A stretch of DNA of 64,000 nt, taken from positions 1-64,000 of the forward strand of contig JAPOIJ010000004.1 of assembly GCA_029979005.1 (NCBI GenBank). The letters are read 5' to 3'. Source of the DNA: Planctomycetota bacterium (GTDB lineage: Bacteria > Planctomycetota > Planctomycetia > Pirellulales > Pirellulaceae). Positions 14,835 through 23,664 of the stretch are shown piece after piece. The notes under the pieces are model-generated. The model saw nothing but the letters and a program-made list of their open reading frames with translations. It made no database searches and was not told the DNA's origin. Numbering within the stretch: position 1 is the stretch's first letter; each line of letters starts with the position of its first letter. A program made the position numbers and the translations under genes.

Positions 14835-16378
14835 GCTATTTACTCGCAATGAATGACGGTCAAATTCGTTTTTCGATTATCTTAGTCTATCTCGGCCTTC
14901 TTCTCGGATTGGGATTTTTCGCGAGCCGACTTTTTCGCGGCACAAAAAACGACTACCTGCTTGCCAGTCACTCCATCGGTCCATTCTTATTATTGATGAG
15001 CATGTTCGGAACCACCATGACCGCCTTTGCATTGGTCGGCTCGTCTGGAGAAGCATTTAAAAAGGGAATTGGCGTATACGGCATGCTCGCATCGAGCAGT
15101 GGCATCATCCACTCCCTTTGCTTTTTTCTTATTGGGGTAAAAATTTACCGCTTCGGTAGGAAACATGGTTATTCAACTCAAATTCAGTTTTTCCGTGATC
15201 GTCTCGAAAGTGATTTGATCGGCCTGATCCTCTTTCCAATACTCGTAGGCCTGATCATCCCCTACCTTCTAATTGGTGTCATGGCAGGTGGTGGCGTGAT
15301 TGCTGTTCTAACTGAAGGTGCGTTTCCCAATCTTGGTCTTTCAGAAAACGGCTCCATCCCATCTCACTACGGTTCGCTTTTGATCTGCGGAGTCGTTTTG
15401 ATTTACGTGTTTTTCGGCGGGATGCGCGGAACTGCCTGGGCAAACGCGTTCCAGACCACGGTTTTCATGGGACTGGGTGTCGTGACCTTTGTGATGCTTG
15501 CCAACCGTTTAGGGGAAGGGCAAACCTTTCTCGAAAGCTTAAAAAATGTCACTGCCAAAGTCCCGCCTTCGAAGCTAACACGCGTGGGAATGAGTCAGAC
15601 ACTTTTTTTGAGCTACATGTGTATCCCTCTTTCAGTTGCCATGTTTCCACATCTGTTTCAACATTGGCTAACGGCCAAGAGCTCTGCAAGTTTCAAAGCG
15701 CCCGTAATCTGCCATCCAATTTTTATCATGATCGTTTGGGTTCCATGTGTGTTGATTGGAGTTTGGGGAACAACGCTTGACCTTCCCGACATCCGACCCA
15801 ACGACGTCCTTCCCTACATGGTAAATAATGAAATCGGAGCCTTCATGGGCGGGTTGCTCTCTGCCGGAATTTTAGCTGCGATTATGTCGTCACTCGACAG
15901 CCAATTCCTATGCATCGGCTCAATTTTCACGAACGACATCGTTCTTCATTATCTCGATGAGTCGAAGATATCTGAAAAACGGCAAGTTTGGATTGCACGA
16001 CTCTTTGTCATTCTCGTTGTGGGAATTACTTATGTACTGAGTCTTCAAGGCTACCGCAGCGTCTTTACGATGGCGGTTTGGTGCTTTAGCGGGTTTGCAG
16101 GACTATTCCCGATTGTCTTTGCCGCGCTTTATTGGAAACGATTCACCGCCGCCGGGGCGCTCTCGGGAACATTAGCGATGGTAGGAAGCTGGATCTACTT
16201 ATTCCAGCAATCCGGTTACGGAGCGAATACCGAATTCGCACTTTACCCTTTTGGCAGTGAGTACCCTCTCATGCCAGTCGTTGCCATTATTCTCAGCTCA
16301 ACCTTAGCCATGGTCGTTACGTCATTTATCACGCCGCCTCCCTCTCAAAAGACACTGGATAAGTTCTTTCGTTCTTAA
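14831..16378 (+). CDS. Sodium/solute symporter (SSS family)
   Basis: The 515-residue integral membrane protein has about 13 hydrophobic segments. After TM1 it reads RLFRGTKNDYLLASHSIGPF and then MFGTTMTAFALVGSSGEAFKKG, the SSS pattern in the first helices of the LeuT-like core. AGILAAIMSSLDSQFLCIGSIFTNDI matches the conserved sodium-site helix of the family. The substrate cannot be read from sequence; carboxylates or amino acids are typical. It is translationally coupled to the small DUF3311-like protein. Confidence 0.9.
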   Translation: MSYLLAMNDGQIRFSIILVYLGLLLGLGFFASRLFRGTKNDYLLASHSIGPFLLLMSMFGTTMTAFALVGSSGEAFKKGIGVYGMLASSSGIIHSLCFFLIGVKIYRFGRKHGYSTQIQFFRDRLESDLIGLILFPILVGLIIPYLLIGVMAGGGVIAVLTEGAFPNLGLSENGSIPSHYGSLLICGVVLIYVFFGGMRGTAWANAFQTTVFMGLGVVTFVMLANRLGEGQTFLESLKNVTAKVPPSKLTRVGMSQTLFLSYMCIPLSVAMFPHLFQHWLTAKSSASFKAPVICHPIFIMIVWVPCVLIGVWGTTLDLPDIRPNDVLPYMVNNEIGAFMGGLLSAGILAAIMSSLDSQFLCIGSIFTNDIVLHYLDESKISEKRQVWIARLFVILVVGITYVLSLQGYRSVFTMAVWCFSGFAGLFPIVFAALYWKRFTAAGALSGTLAMVGSWIYLFQQSGYGANTEFALYPFGSEYPLMPVVAIILSSTLAMVVTSFITPPPSQKTLDKFFRS

Positions 16379-16425
16379 ACCTGGGTAACGAAAGCCTGAA
16401 ACAACTTGAAAGCCCTCTGTCACCT

Positions 16426-18342
16426 ATGTCATCTCGAAGACGACTTAAATCCATATCTGCTGAACCTGAAAAACACTTTGTTAACATGGCAGAATGGCTC
16501 GCCATGGAATCAACGGCTGAAATCAAGAGAATGGAGGAGCGACGTCGAATTCAAAACACCGGCGACGCGGAAAAATCCGGAGAAACCATCCTCGACGTCG
16601 TTGTCACCGATGAAGCAAGAGGACTTGGTGGGCACCAACTCGTTACCTTTAAGCGACGCAATGAAACGCTACGGATGCCCTGGCACCGACTTCGGGTTGG
16701 CGCCCCGGTGGTAGTGTCACCGTTTCAGCGAGATGGAAAATCAGAAACCGGCGTGGTCAGTCGCAAGCGAAACGACTCAATTCAAATTGCCCTCAATCGA
16801 ATTCCTCGCGGCGAGGTATTCCGCGTTGACCTTACTGCAGACGAAGTAACGCGTCAGCGACAGCTTGCTGCCATTATGACCGCGAAAGATTCACGAGGTC
16901 GCTTGGGGCATCTTCGCTCGATTTTAATGGGAGAGAAACAGCCGCGATTCACAGACAAGCCGCTCGACATTGATTTTAAAAGCGAATTGAACGAATCACA
17001 AAAAGCGGCCGTCAAATTTGCACTGTCCGCCGAAGATCTGGCAATCATTCACGGGCCGCCAGGTACCGGGAAAACAACCACGGTCGCTGAACTTATCCTT
17101 CAAGCTATTCACCGATCAGAAAAAGTGCTGGCCTGTGCACCCAGTAATACTGCCGTCGACAACCTGCTAGACCGACTCGTTCGCGTCGGTGCACGGGTGG
17201 TTAGAATTGGCCACCCCGCACGAATTACAGAGCGTCTTCGCAACTACTCACTTGATGGGCTCGTCGAACAACACGAAAACACCGATGTCATCAAAGATAT
17301 GATTCGTGAAGCGGAAGCACTCTTTCGCCAATCGGAAAAATGGACTCGTGCGAAACCCCAGCGAGGTGCTCGCGAAAGCATGAAACGGGAAGCGAAACGA
17401 TTGATGGCCGACGCCAAACGGCTAGAACGACAAGCGATCAGCTCAATACTTGATCAAGCCGATGTGATTTGTGCCACAACAACGTTCAATCCGGAGACCT
17501 TGGCTGACCGTTGGTTCGAACTCGCTGTGATCGATGAAGCCTGCCAAAGTACCGAACCAGGTTGCTGGGTTCCACTCTTACGATCGGAAAAGGTCGTGTT
17601 TGCTGGTGATCACCAGCAATTACCTCCAACGGTTCTCTCCAGTGAAGCTGCACAGCAGGGTTTCGCGAAAAGCATGATGGAACGGCAAATAGAACTCTAT
17701 GGTGAGAACGTTGCCAAAATGCTGACGGTCCAATACCGGATGCACCATCAGATTATGAATTTTTCGTCATCGCAGTTCTACGACAATGAACTTAAAGCCC
17801 ACCCTTCGGTCGCAGACCACACACTCCATGAAATTGATGGAATTGAACCTTCCAAGCTCCCCGGTCAAATCATGAGCTTCATCGATACTGCAGGTGCAGG
17901 GTGGGATGAAGAATTGGAACCAAATGGGCTGAGTAAAAGAAACCCGAACGAAGCCAAACTAGTTGTCAAAAAAGTCCAGGCATTACTGGATGCCGGCCTG
18001 CCTAAGAAAGACATTGCCGTGATCGCCCCCTATGCCGCACAGGTTCGATTGCTTCGCGATCTATTCGCAGGCGGGGGCCCAGAGGTCGACACCGTCGATG
18101 GGTTTCAGGGCCGGGAAAAAGAAGCCGTCGTTATTTCACTGGTGAGAAGCAATTCGCAAAACGAAATTGGTTTTCTCGCAGATCGCCGGCGGATGAACGT
18201 CGCTTTAACCCGGGCACGTCGAAAACTAATCGTGATCGGCGACAGTTCCACGCTCGGCATTGATGAGTTTTATCGAGAATTCTTCGAGTACATCGAGTCC
18301 ATTTCCGGCTATTTGACAGTGTGGACCGAAAACGAGGACTGA
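16426..18342 (+). CDS. UPF1/IGHMBP2-like superfamily 1 helicase
   Basis: This 638-residue SF1B helicase has an N-terminal beta-barrel-like region (about 55-130), then Q-motif LNESQKAAVKFAL, Walker A GPPGTGKTTT (about 210), ACAPSNTAVDNLLDRL (Ia), VIDEACQSTEPGCW (II), AGDHQQLPPTV (III), VQYRMHHQIMNF (IV), VDTVDGFQGREKEAVVISLVRS (V) and RRMNVALTRARRKLIVIGD (VI). All motifs are intact, so it is likely an active 5'-3' nucleic-acid helicase. Bacterial members are poorly characterised. It ends 33 bp from the converging TRAP permease gene. Confidence 0.93.
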   Translation: MSSRRRLKSISAEPEKHFVNMAEWLAMESTAEIKRMEERRRIQNTGDAEKSGETILDVVVTDEARGLGGHQLVTFKRRNETLRMPWHRLRVGAPVVVSPFQRDGKSETGVVSRKRNDSIQIALNRIPRGEVFRVDLTADEVTRQRQLAAIMTAKDSRGRLGHLRSILMGEKQPRFTDKPLDIDFKSELNESQKAAVKFALSAEDLAIIHGPPGTGKTTTVAELILQAIHRSEKVLACAPSNTAVDNLLDRLVRVGARVVRIGHPARITERLRNYSLDGLVEQHENTDVIKDMIREAEALFRQSEKWTRAKPQRGARESMKREAKRLMADAKRLERQAISSILDQADVICATTTFNPETLADRWFELAVIDEACQSTEPGCWVPLLRSEKVVFAGDHQQLPPTVLSSEAAQQGFAKSMMERQIELYGENVAKMLTVQYRMHHQIMNFSSSQFYDNELKAHPSVADHTLHEIDGIEPSKLPGQIMSFIDTAGAGWDEELEPNGLSKRNPNEAKLVVKKVQALLDAGLPKKDIAVIAPYAAQVRLLRDLFAGGGPEVDTVDGFQGREKEAVVISLVRSNSQNEIGFLADRRRMNVALTRARRKLIVIGDSSTLGIDEFYREFFEYIESISGYLTVWTENED

Positions 18343-18375
18343 CCAAGGCTTAGCGATTAAAAAGTAACTGTTTGT

Positions 18376-20316
18376 TTACAAACGGTTCGATCTCGCAAGC
18401 GAATAATTGATTGCCATCAGGACTATGATCATCGCTACCGCGACCAACTGAATCGTGATCTGCCATTCCTGCCACCGGGTAAAGAAGACTAACAGGCTGA
18501 GACCAAGTAAAACACTTCTCGATGCGGAAGACATCGCCTGAAAGGCGTAGCCGGCAATCGATGCCGCAAGGCCAAGAATACCGATCAAAGTAATACTCAC
18601 CATTATCACGACCATCAACGGCGAAGCCGCTTCATTATCGATCGTCAGCATCAGCAATTCGGGCTTGAGTACAAAAGCGAAGGGAAGTGCGAACCCGACC
18701 AGGGCAAACCGAAACGCGGAAAACGCAGCCTTCATCACGTCAGCCTTCGCAATGGCCGCCGCCGCATAAGCCGCCAGAGCGACGGGAGGAGTAACCATGG
18801 ACATCATTCCAAAGTAAAAAATAAACAAATGAGCCGCGAGCGGGGGCGTTTTTAACGTCGTCAACACCGACCCCACCAAGATTGCCATCAGGAGATAACA
18901 GACAGCAGAGGGCAAACCCATCCCCAGAACAATCGTAGAAACCATCAATAACAACAGGGCTAAGATTGCACTATCATTGGCAAAAGCCTGAATCTTGGCT
19001 GGCAAAGATGCTCCCAGACCAGTCAAATCGACCACGCCTAAAATAATTCCGACGCAGGATGCTGCAACGATTAATGCCATCCCTCCTTTTGCTGCACCGA
19101 CCAAGGCCTGAATGACTTTAGGAAAACTCAAGCGAGTCAAATCGCTAAACTGACTTAAAACCAAAATCCCGGCTAGGCTCACGCTAACCGACCGAAACGG
19201 CGTAAAACCTCGCAAAAGCATTGCTATTAGTATTACGAAAGCTCCAAAGAACACGAATCCCTGATACGCAGACATCGGTGCCTCTGACTCCGCTCCAAGC
19301 TTGCTCTCCGCTTCGGCACCAATTCGCTTGGAATGAAAATGCACGGTCAACAGCAAAGCCGTGTAATACAAAATCGCTGGAATAAGTGCGGCCTTAATAA
19401 TTTCGACATACGTCACCGCTGGCTCAACCAACTCGAGCATCATGTAAGCACCGGCTCCCATGATCGGAGGCATCAAAGCCCCGCCCGAACTTGCGGCCGC
19501 CTCCACTCCCGCAGCGGACTCTGAATCAAAACCGGAGCTTTTCATCAATGGAATCGTAAAAGTACCGGTCGTTGCCGTGTTCGCAACTGCACTTCCGGAA
19601 AGTGAGCCCATTAACCCACTGCTAACAACAGCTACTTTCGCCGGCCCGCCAGAGCTATTCTTAAATAGGCTTCGAGCAAGTTTAATGACGTAAGCAGTCG
19701 CCCCTGTCTGTTCCAGTAATGTCCCAAACAAAACAAACAAGAAGACATAATTAAACATTACTTTGAGCGCTACGCCGAATACACCACCCGACTGCAAAAA
19801 TGACTTTTGAGCGATTTGCCCCCAAGAAGAACCGCGATGCGGGAACAACCAGTCCGGCATACTGGCTCCAAAAATCGCGTAGGCAATAAAGAAGCTACAG
19901 AGAATTGGCAGCGTCCACCCGATTGCTCTTCGTGTTGCCTCCAAAATCAAAACAAGCCCGGTTCCGGCTATGTAAAAATCAATCGGTTTTTCACTTCCCG
20001 CACGATCTCCCAACAGGATACCATCCACCCAAAACCTTTTCAGATTCTGCTCACTCTGCACAAAGATATAGCCAAAAACGACAACCGTTAACAGCATCAA
20101 AACAAGATCGATCACGCGACCAAAGAGCCAGTCCGGTTTCTCCTTGGCCAAAGGTCGGCTAAGAAACACAAGTAACAAACCCAACATCCCAAACATGGCA
20201 AGGTTGGGCTGTGGATCAAAAACGTTCGAGTTAGTGGCGGCCAGCACGAATAACGACAACAGAACCGCCAACACGCAATAGACAAAATTCTTGCTGGATT
20301 CGAAGCGATCAGTCAT
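18376..20316 (-). CDS. TRAP transporter permease, 4TM/12TM fusion (DctMQ-type)
   Basis: The protein (about 646 residues) combines the small and large TRAP membrane subunits, as in TAXI-type systems. There are about 17 hydrophobic segments. The large-subunit part contains SSGGALMPPIMGAGAYMMLELV and GMGLPSAVCYLLMAILVGS. The track starts at TTG 20328; the ATG at 20316 (MTDRFESSK) is more likely. It works with the solute receptor encoded just upstream to import an organic acid or amino acid using an ion gradient. The gap to the receptor gene is about 85 bp. Confidence 0.93.
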   Translation of the reverse strand: MTDRFESSKNFVYCVLAVLLSLFVLAATNSNVFDPQPNLAMFGMLGLLLVFLSRPLAKEKPDWLFGRVIDLVLMLLTVVVFGYIFVQSEQNLKRFWVDGILLGDRAGSEKPIDFYIAGTGLVLILEATRRAIGWTLPILCSFFIAYAIFGASMPDWLFPHRGSSWGQIAQKSFLQSGGVFGVALKVMFNYVFLFVLFGTLLEQTGATAYVIKLARSLFKNSSGGPAKVAVVSSGLMGSLSGSAVANTATTGTFTIPLMKSSGFDSESAAGVEAAASSGGALMPPIMGAGAYMMLELVEPAVTYVEIIKAALIPAILYYTALLLTVHFHSKRIGAEAESKLGAESEAPMSAYQGFVFFGAFVILIAMLLRGFTPFRSVSVSLAGILVLSQFSDLTRLSFPKVIQALVGAAKGGMALIVAASCVGIILGVVDLTGLGASLPAKIQAFANDSAILALLLLMVSTIVLGMGLPSAVCYLLMAILVGSVLTTLKTPPLAAHLFIFYFGMMSMVTPPVALAAYAAAAIAKADVMKAAFSAFRFALVGFALPFAFVLKPELLMLTIDNEAASPLMVVIMVSITLIGILGLAASIAGYAFQAMSSASRSVLLGLSLLVFFTRWQEWQITIQLVAVAMIIVLMAINYSLARSNRL

Positions 20317-20402
20317 GAAATAAATCAATTGGTTGATTGTGTTTTCAATACGCCATCAGTAAAAAACTGACGGAGTTTTGCCGGTCAAAAAAGCGACGGC
20401 CA

Positions 20403-21428
20403 TCATTCAGCACTCGGCCAGATACCGATCTCTTTGTAGAACTTGATTGCTCCGGGATGAAAAGGAACGCCAGTATCTCTCGTGGCATTTTTTGGGTTAA
20501 GCGCCTTCCCGGCAGGGTGCTTTTCAGCGATCTTTGCGCGGTTTTCGTACATCAATTTCGTCAGTTGGTAAACGACGTCTTCATCTACTTTTTCGTGCGT
20601 AATCAATTGCATATTTCCAACATTCAATCCCACCATATCTTGATCGAGATCACTATAAGCCTCTGCTTTTACGGGCACAGGAAAATAGAACGGATACTCC
20701 TTTAATTTTTCCGGGGCATCCTCATCGAGCTCAATAAATACAACATCCTGAGACGCACACAATTGAGTAACGGCAGGAATTGGAATTGCACCACCCATGA
20801 ATGCTGCATCTGCCTTCCCATCGGACAACATCTCTGCAGCGGCAAGATAATTTCCGGGAATCACATCTCCCAAATCCTCGTAAGCAACACCGTGCGCTTC
20901 AAGCAATGGCTTTAAGAAATAATCGAATCCGGCACCGGCAGGTCCCAGCACTACGCGTTTGCCCTTTAGATCCGAGATCTTCTCAATTCCCGATCCTTTG
21001 GTGGTCACAAAAATACCGACATTCGGTGCTAAAGTCGCAACTGTCCGAACCGCATGAGGGGTTTTCCAAGCTCCCTCTCCCAGATTCGCAAAGTAAGCAA
21101 TCGCAGCATTGGCCATGCCGAATTCGATATCTCCCGATTCCAATTTTCGGATATTCTCCTGTGTTCCTTTGGTGCCCTGGCTAGTAATCACCCAGTTGAG
21201 GTCACCTTTATTGGCTTCAACAACGCTCGAAATCGCATTGCCTACGGGAGCAAACGCGCCACCAGCAGGAGCGGTTCCAACCGTGATGAACTGACGACCT
21301 GTATCGCCAGAGCCTCCACCAGCGACGCCTTCCTTCTTCTCACATCCAGTCAACGTCAACAAACAGATTGCCAGGATGACAATCGCACCGTTGGACAAAC
21401 TCGAAAACCATTCACGTCGTTGAGACAT
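20403..21428 (-). CDS. TAXI family TRAP transporter solute-binding lipoprotein
   Basis: The protein has a lipoprotein signal (AIVILAICLLTLTGCEKKEG, lipobox LTGC) and the TAXI receptor core: FITVGTAPAGGAFAPVGNAIS at the start of the mature domain, WVITSQGTKGTQENIRKL, then GVGIF-like and LGPAGAGFDYFLKPLLEAHG. The family binds carboxylate or amino-acid ligands in the periplasm. The track begins at 21437, but AAGGG lies 9 nt before the second ATG (21428) and only overlaps the first, so 21428 is preferred. It is upstream of and co-oriented with the TRAP permease. Confidence 0.93.
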   Translation of the reverse strand: MSQRREWFSSLSNGAIVILAICLLTLTGCEKKEGVAGGGSGDTGRQFITVGTAPAGGAFAPVGNAISSVVEANKGDLNWVITSQGTKGTQENIRKLESGDIEFGMANAAIAYFANLGEGAWKTPHAVRTVATLAPNVGIFVTTKGSGIEKISDLKGKRVVLGPAGAGFDYFLKPLLEAHGVAYEDLGDVIPGNYLAAAEMLSDGKADAAFMGGAIPIPAVTQLCASQDVVFIELDEDAPEKLKEYPFYFPVPVKAEAYSDLDQDMVGLNVGNMQLITHEKVDEDVVYQLTKLMYENRAKIAEKHPAGKALNPKNATRDTGVPFHPGAIKFYKEIGIWPSAE

Positions 21429-21456
21429 CTTCGTCATCCCTTTTAAAGTTCGTTAA

Positions 21457-21490
21457 TTGAGTCGTTGGCGACCTTGAGTCGTTGGCGACC
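21457..21490. repeat. 17-bp tandem duplication upstream of the TAXI receptor gene
   Basis: TTGAGTCGTTGGCGACC occurs twice head to tail immediately upstream of the receptor gene's ribosome-binding region. It may be a simple duplication or a paired operator. Confidence 0.75.
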
Positions 21491-21630
21491 CCGTCTCCAT
21501 TTATGATAACACCCCCCCGATCGCCTCTCTATAGGGCAGTTCATGACGAGAGCTTCAAGTAAAAACACTAAGCACCCACGTCCCGACCTAGAGAGAACAG
21601 GCAGCACTTCAATCAATTACTGTGATTTTT

Positions 21631-21678
21631 ATCACTGAGTTTCTTTATCACTGAGTTTCTTTAACATTGAGCTTCTTT
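21631..21678. repeat. 16-bp triplication across the DUF1080 stop codon
   Basis: ATCACTGAGTTTCTTT occurs twice, followed by a third, diverged copy AACATTGAGCTTCTTT. The minus-strand stop codon of the DUF1080 gene lies in the middle copy, so expansion would not change the protein much. Confidence 0.75.
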
Positions 21679-22556
21679 AACTCAATTTTACGAAACTGAG
21701 TCGGGTGGCTTTCAGACTGAAGAGAAATGGTGCCACTTTCGAGCATCAAATTTCCATCGACGATTAGCGGGCGAGCCTCAGCATCGCGTTCGTCCAATTG
21801 CGGTTTGGTATATTCCAATACTACTTTACCGTCTACCCAGTGGCGTATTACCTCATTACCGCGAACCTCGATCTCGACCGTCACCCACTGGTCACCGCGA
21901 AATGACGGCGAATTACTACTTGTGCAATGGCGTTTAATTAACTTCCCATCCATCACAACGTTCGTGCCGGGCGTGCACAAATTGAGCGTTGATCGTTCGC
22001 CGGTTTCACCGGCTCCCAGTAATTGAACTTCAATCGATACGGGAAACTTTTGGTTGAGTCCCATCTTCGCAGGGTCCTGACCATGTAACATTAGACCATT
22101 GTTACGAAACGCCCACCCCGGACCGTTCTCAACTTGATCGCCAGTGAATCGGTATTCGACTCTCAACAAATAGTGAGAGAATGAATCTTTGTAAAACAGG
22201 TGGCCAAATTTTTCCCAGTCTTTACGATCCTTACCATCCATGCTCAAAAAGTCTTCCGGTTTGTACTGATCATAAGAGACCGTCAACAATCCGTCTTGAA
22301 CGCGAAAGGTGTCGCCATAATTGACTCCTAATTCGTGCCCGCGAATCTTTGGCGTCCAGCCGGTGAGATCCTTTCCATTGAACAGCTGAATCCATTCTCC
22401 GGTTTCAGAATCGTCATTCTTTGATTGTTCTAGGGCTTCAATCGAGATTTTCGTCCCGACAAACACCTCGTGCGGCTCGGGTGCGGCACATTCCTGAGCG
22501 TCAGCGGACGCGACAAAACTGGCGAAAATGACAGTTAACAGCATGAATTTGATCAT
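21648..22556 (-). CDS. Secreted DUF1080 (3-keto-disaccharide hydrolase-like) protein
   Basis: The protein (about 302 residues) has a signal peptide MIKFMLLTVIFASFVASADAQE. The DUF1080 domain is seen in WIQLFNGKDLTGWTPK, LLTVSYDQY, FSHYLLRVEYRFTGD, NNGLMLHGQDP and the C-terminal GTISLQSESHPTQFRKIELK. The domain has a concanavalin-like jelly-roll fold and is greatly expanded in planctomycetes; some members cleave 3-keto-glycosides. The track start at 22658 adds 34 residues before the signal sequence, so I choose the ATG at 22556. The gene is alone on the minus strand, divergent from rpsR. A short triplication crosses its stop codon. Confidence 0.88.
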   Translation of the reverse strand: MIKFMLLTVIFASFVASADAQECAAPEPHEVFVGTKISIEALEQSKNDDSETGEWIQLFNGKDLTGWTPKIRGHELGVNYGDTFRVQDGLLTVSYDQYKPEDFLSMDGKDRKDWEKFGHLFYKDSFSHYLLRVEYRFTGDQVENGPGWAFRNNGLMLHGQDPAKMGLNQKFPVSIEVQLLGAGETGERSTLNLCTPGTNVVMDGKLIKRHCTSSNSPSFRGDQWVTVEIEVRGNEVIRHWVDGKVVLEYTKPQLDERDAEARPLIVDGNLMLESGTISLQSESHPTQFRKIELKKLNVKETQ

Positions 22557-22667
22557 AAAAACACTCACTCGTTTCTCTGAAATATTACGTCGGACCCCGA
22601 AAAGCACAGTATAACGAGTAAAATTGAACAAAACCTCCGGTCTCTCACAAAGACTCAAAATAACGTC

Positions 22668-22695
22668 TTGCGATAATCCGCCAAATTTGCATAAT
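22668..22695 (+). promoter_or_regulatory. Candidate sigma-70-type promoter of rpsR
   Basis: TTGCGA (22668-22673) and CATAAT (22690-22695) are separated by 16 bp, four of six and five of six matches to consensus. The predicted start of transcription is near 22702. Confidence 0.5.
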
Positions 22696-22706
22696 AGCCG
22701 AGCTAC

Positions 22707-22740
22707 GGACGGTTTCGCATTTCGAACCCGTCCAATTTTT
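22707..22740 (+). promoter_or_regulatory. Hairpin plus T-run in the rpsR leader (attenuator-like)
   Basis: GGACGG-T-TTCG / CGAA-C-CCGTCC forms a 10-bp stem with one internal mismatch and a 5-nt loop, followed by AATTTTT. It lies between the predicted promoter and the rpsR start, where there is no upstream same-strand gene to terminate. It could attenuate bS18 expression or be a binding site for autoregulation. Confidence 0.5.
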
Positions 22741-22783
22741 GTTGGAAATAGATTTAGACGAGGCTATTGGTCAATTGGCGAAA

Positions 22784-23044
22784 ATGCGAAGAAAAACCAC
22801 ACGTCGTAAGGTTAAGGCGAAAACCCGAACAGCGCGAAGAGATCCGCTGTACGTAGATGGTGAACGTCCGCGTCCAATGTACGTCGATTACAAGGACGTT
22901 GAACTATTTAAAAAATTGATCAACCGCCACGGTCGAATTGTTGGCCGCCGCAAAACCGGTTGCACCGCAATTAGCCAACATGCCGTTACCGAATCGATCA
23001 AGCGTGCCCGCTTCATGGCTTTATTACCCTTCAAAGGCGATTAG
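22784..23044 (+). CDS. rpsR: Small ribosomal subunit protein bS18
   Basis: The 86-residue basic protein carries the bS18 core YVDYKDVELFKKLINRHGRIVGRRKTGCTAISQHAVTESIKRARFMALLPF. bS18 binds with bS6 on the platform of the 30S subunit. The track begins at TTG 22739; I choose ATG 22784 (MRRKTTRRK), which gives the usual length and a basic N-terminus. Unlike the common rpsF-ssb-rpsR-rplI operon, it stands alone here, with its own promoter-like sequence, structured leader and terminator. Confidence 0.93.
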   Translation: MRRKTTRRKVKAKTRTARRDPLYVDGERPRPMYVDYKDVELFKKLINRHGRIVGRRKTGCTAISQHAVTESIKRARFMALLPFKGD

Positions 23045-23107
23045 TCAATGCGGAAGTGCTCGGTCCCTCCGCCAGGCATCGAACGCCACTGAACAATTAG
23101 AATAGTC

Positions 23108-23141
23108 AAACCTGCCGCTCATTACTGGCAGGTTTTTTTTT
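23108..23141 (+). terminator. Rho-independent terminator of rpsR
   Basis: A 9-bp stem AAACCTGCC / GGCAGGTTT with a 10-nt loop is followed by a T-rich run. It lies 64 nt after the rpsR stop. Confidence 0.92.
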
Positions 23142-23187
23142 GAGTTTCCAGTTGAGTGACCCAACCGCCCTTAAACCCGAGGCCAGC

Positions 23188-23613
23188 ATGTCGGAAGTGT
23201 TTAAAACGAAACGGAGAGTAGAGTTTCGCGAAACCGACATGGCGGGCATTGTGCACTTTTCTAATTTTTTTGCCTACATGGAACAGGCAGAGCACGCATT
23301 GCTTCGCAGCCTCGATCTGGGGGTCATGTGCAACATCGACGGTCGTGACATTAGCTTTCCCCGTGTAAGCGCGACCTGTGACTATCGAGTCTCTATCCGC
23401 TTCGAAGAAGTGATTGACATTGAGGTTGTCGTCAAGAATATCGGAACCAAGAGTATTACCTACGGATTTCGTTTTCTTCGTGATGAAACGCCGGTCGCAG
23501 ACGGTTCCATCACCGTCGTTTGCTGTTTAATGAAACACGGAGAACGTCCCCAGTCGGTCGAGACCCCCGTAGAATTCATCAACGCAATCAAACCATTTCT
23601 TGAAGCCCCCTAA
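23188..23613 (+). CDS. Acyl-CoA thioesterase, hotdog fold (YbgC/4HBT-like)
   Basis: The 141-residue hotdog protein has the YbgC/4-hydroxybenzoyl-CoA thioesterase signature: RRVEFRETDMAGIVHFSNFFAYMEQAEHALLRSL, with the catalytic Asp in ETDMAGIVH, then ISFPRVSATCDYRVSIRFEEVIDIEVVV. It likely hydrolyses short or aromatic acyl-CoA. The track start (TTG 23140) falls in the rpsR terminator T-run; ATG 23188 has GAGG 5 nt upstream and matches the family length. The prenyltransferase-fold gene follows in 50 bp. Confidence 0.9.
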   Translation: MSEVFKTKRRVEFRETDMAGIVHFSNFFAYMEQAEHALLRSLDLGVMCNIDGRDISFPRVSATCDYRVSIRFEEVIDIEVVVKNIGTKSITYGFRFLRDETPVADGSITVVCCLMKHGERPQSVETPVEFINAIKPFLEAP

Positions 23614-23664
23614 TCTTGAAGCTCCTAACAGTCCCTGATTTTTGTTAAAAGAGACTTAATTTTC

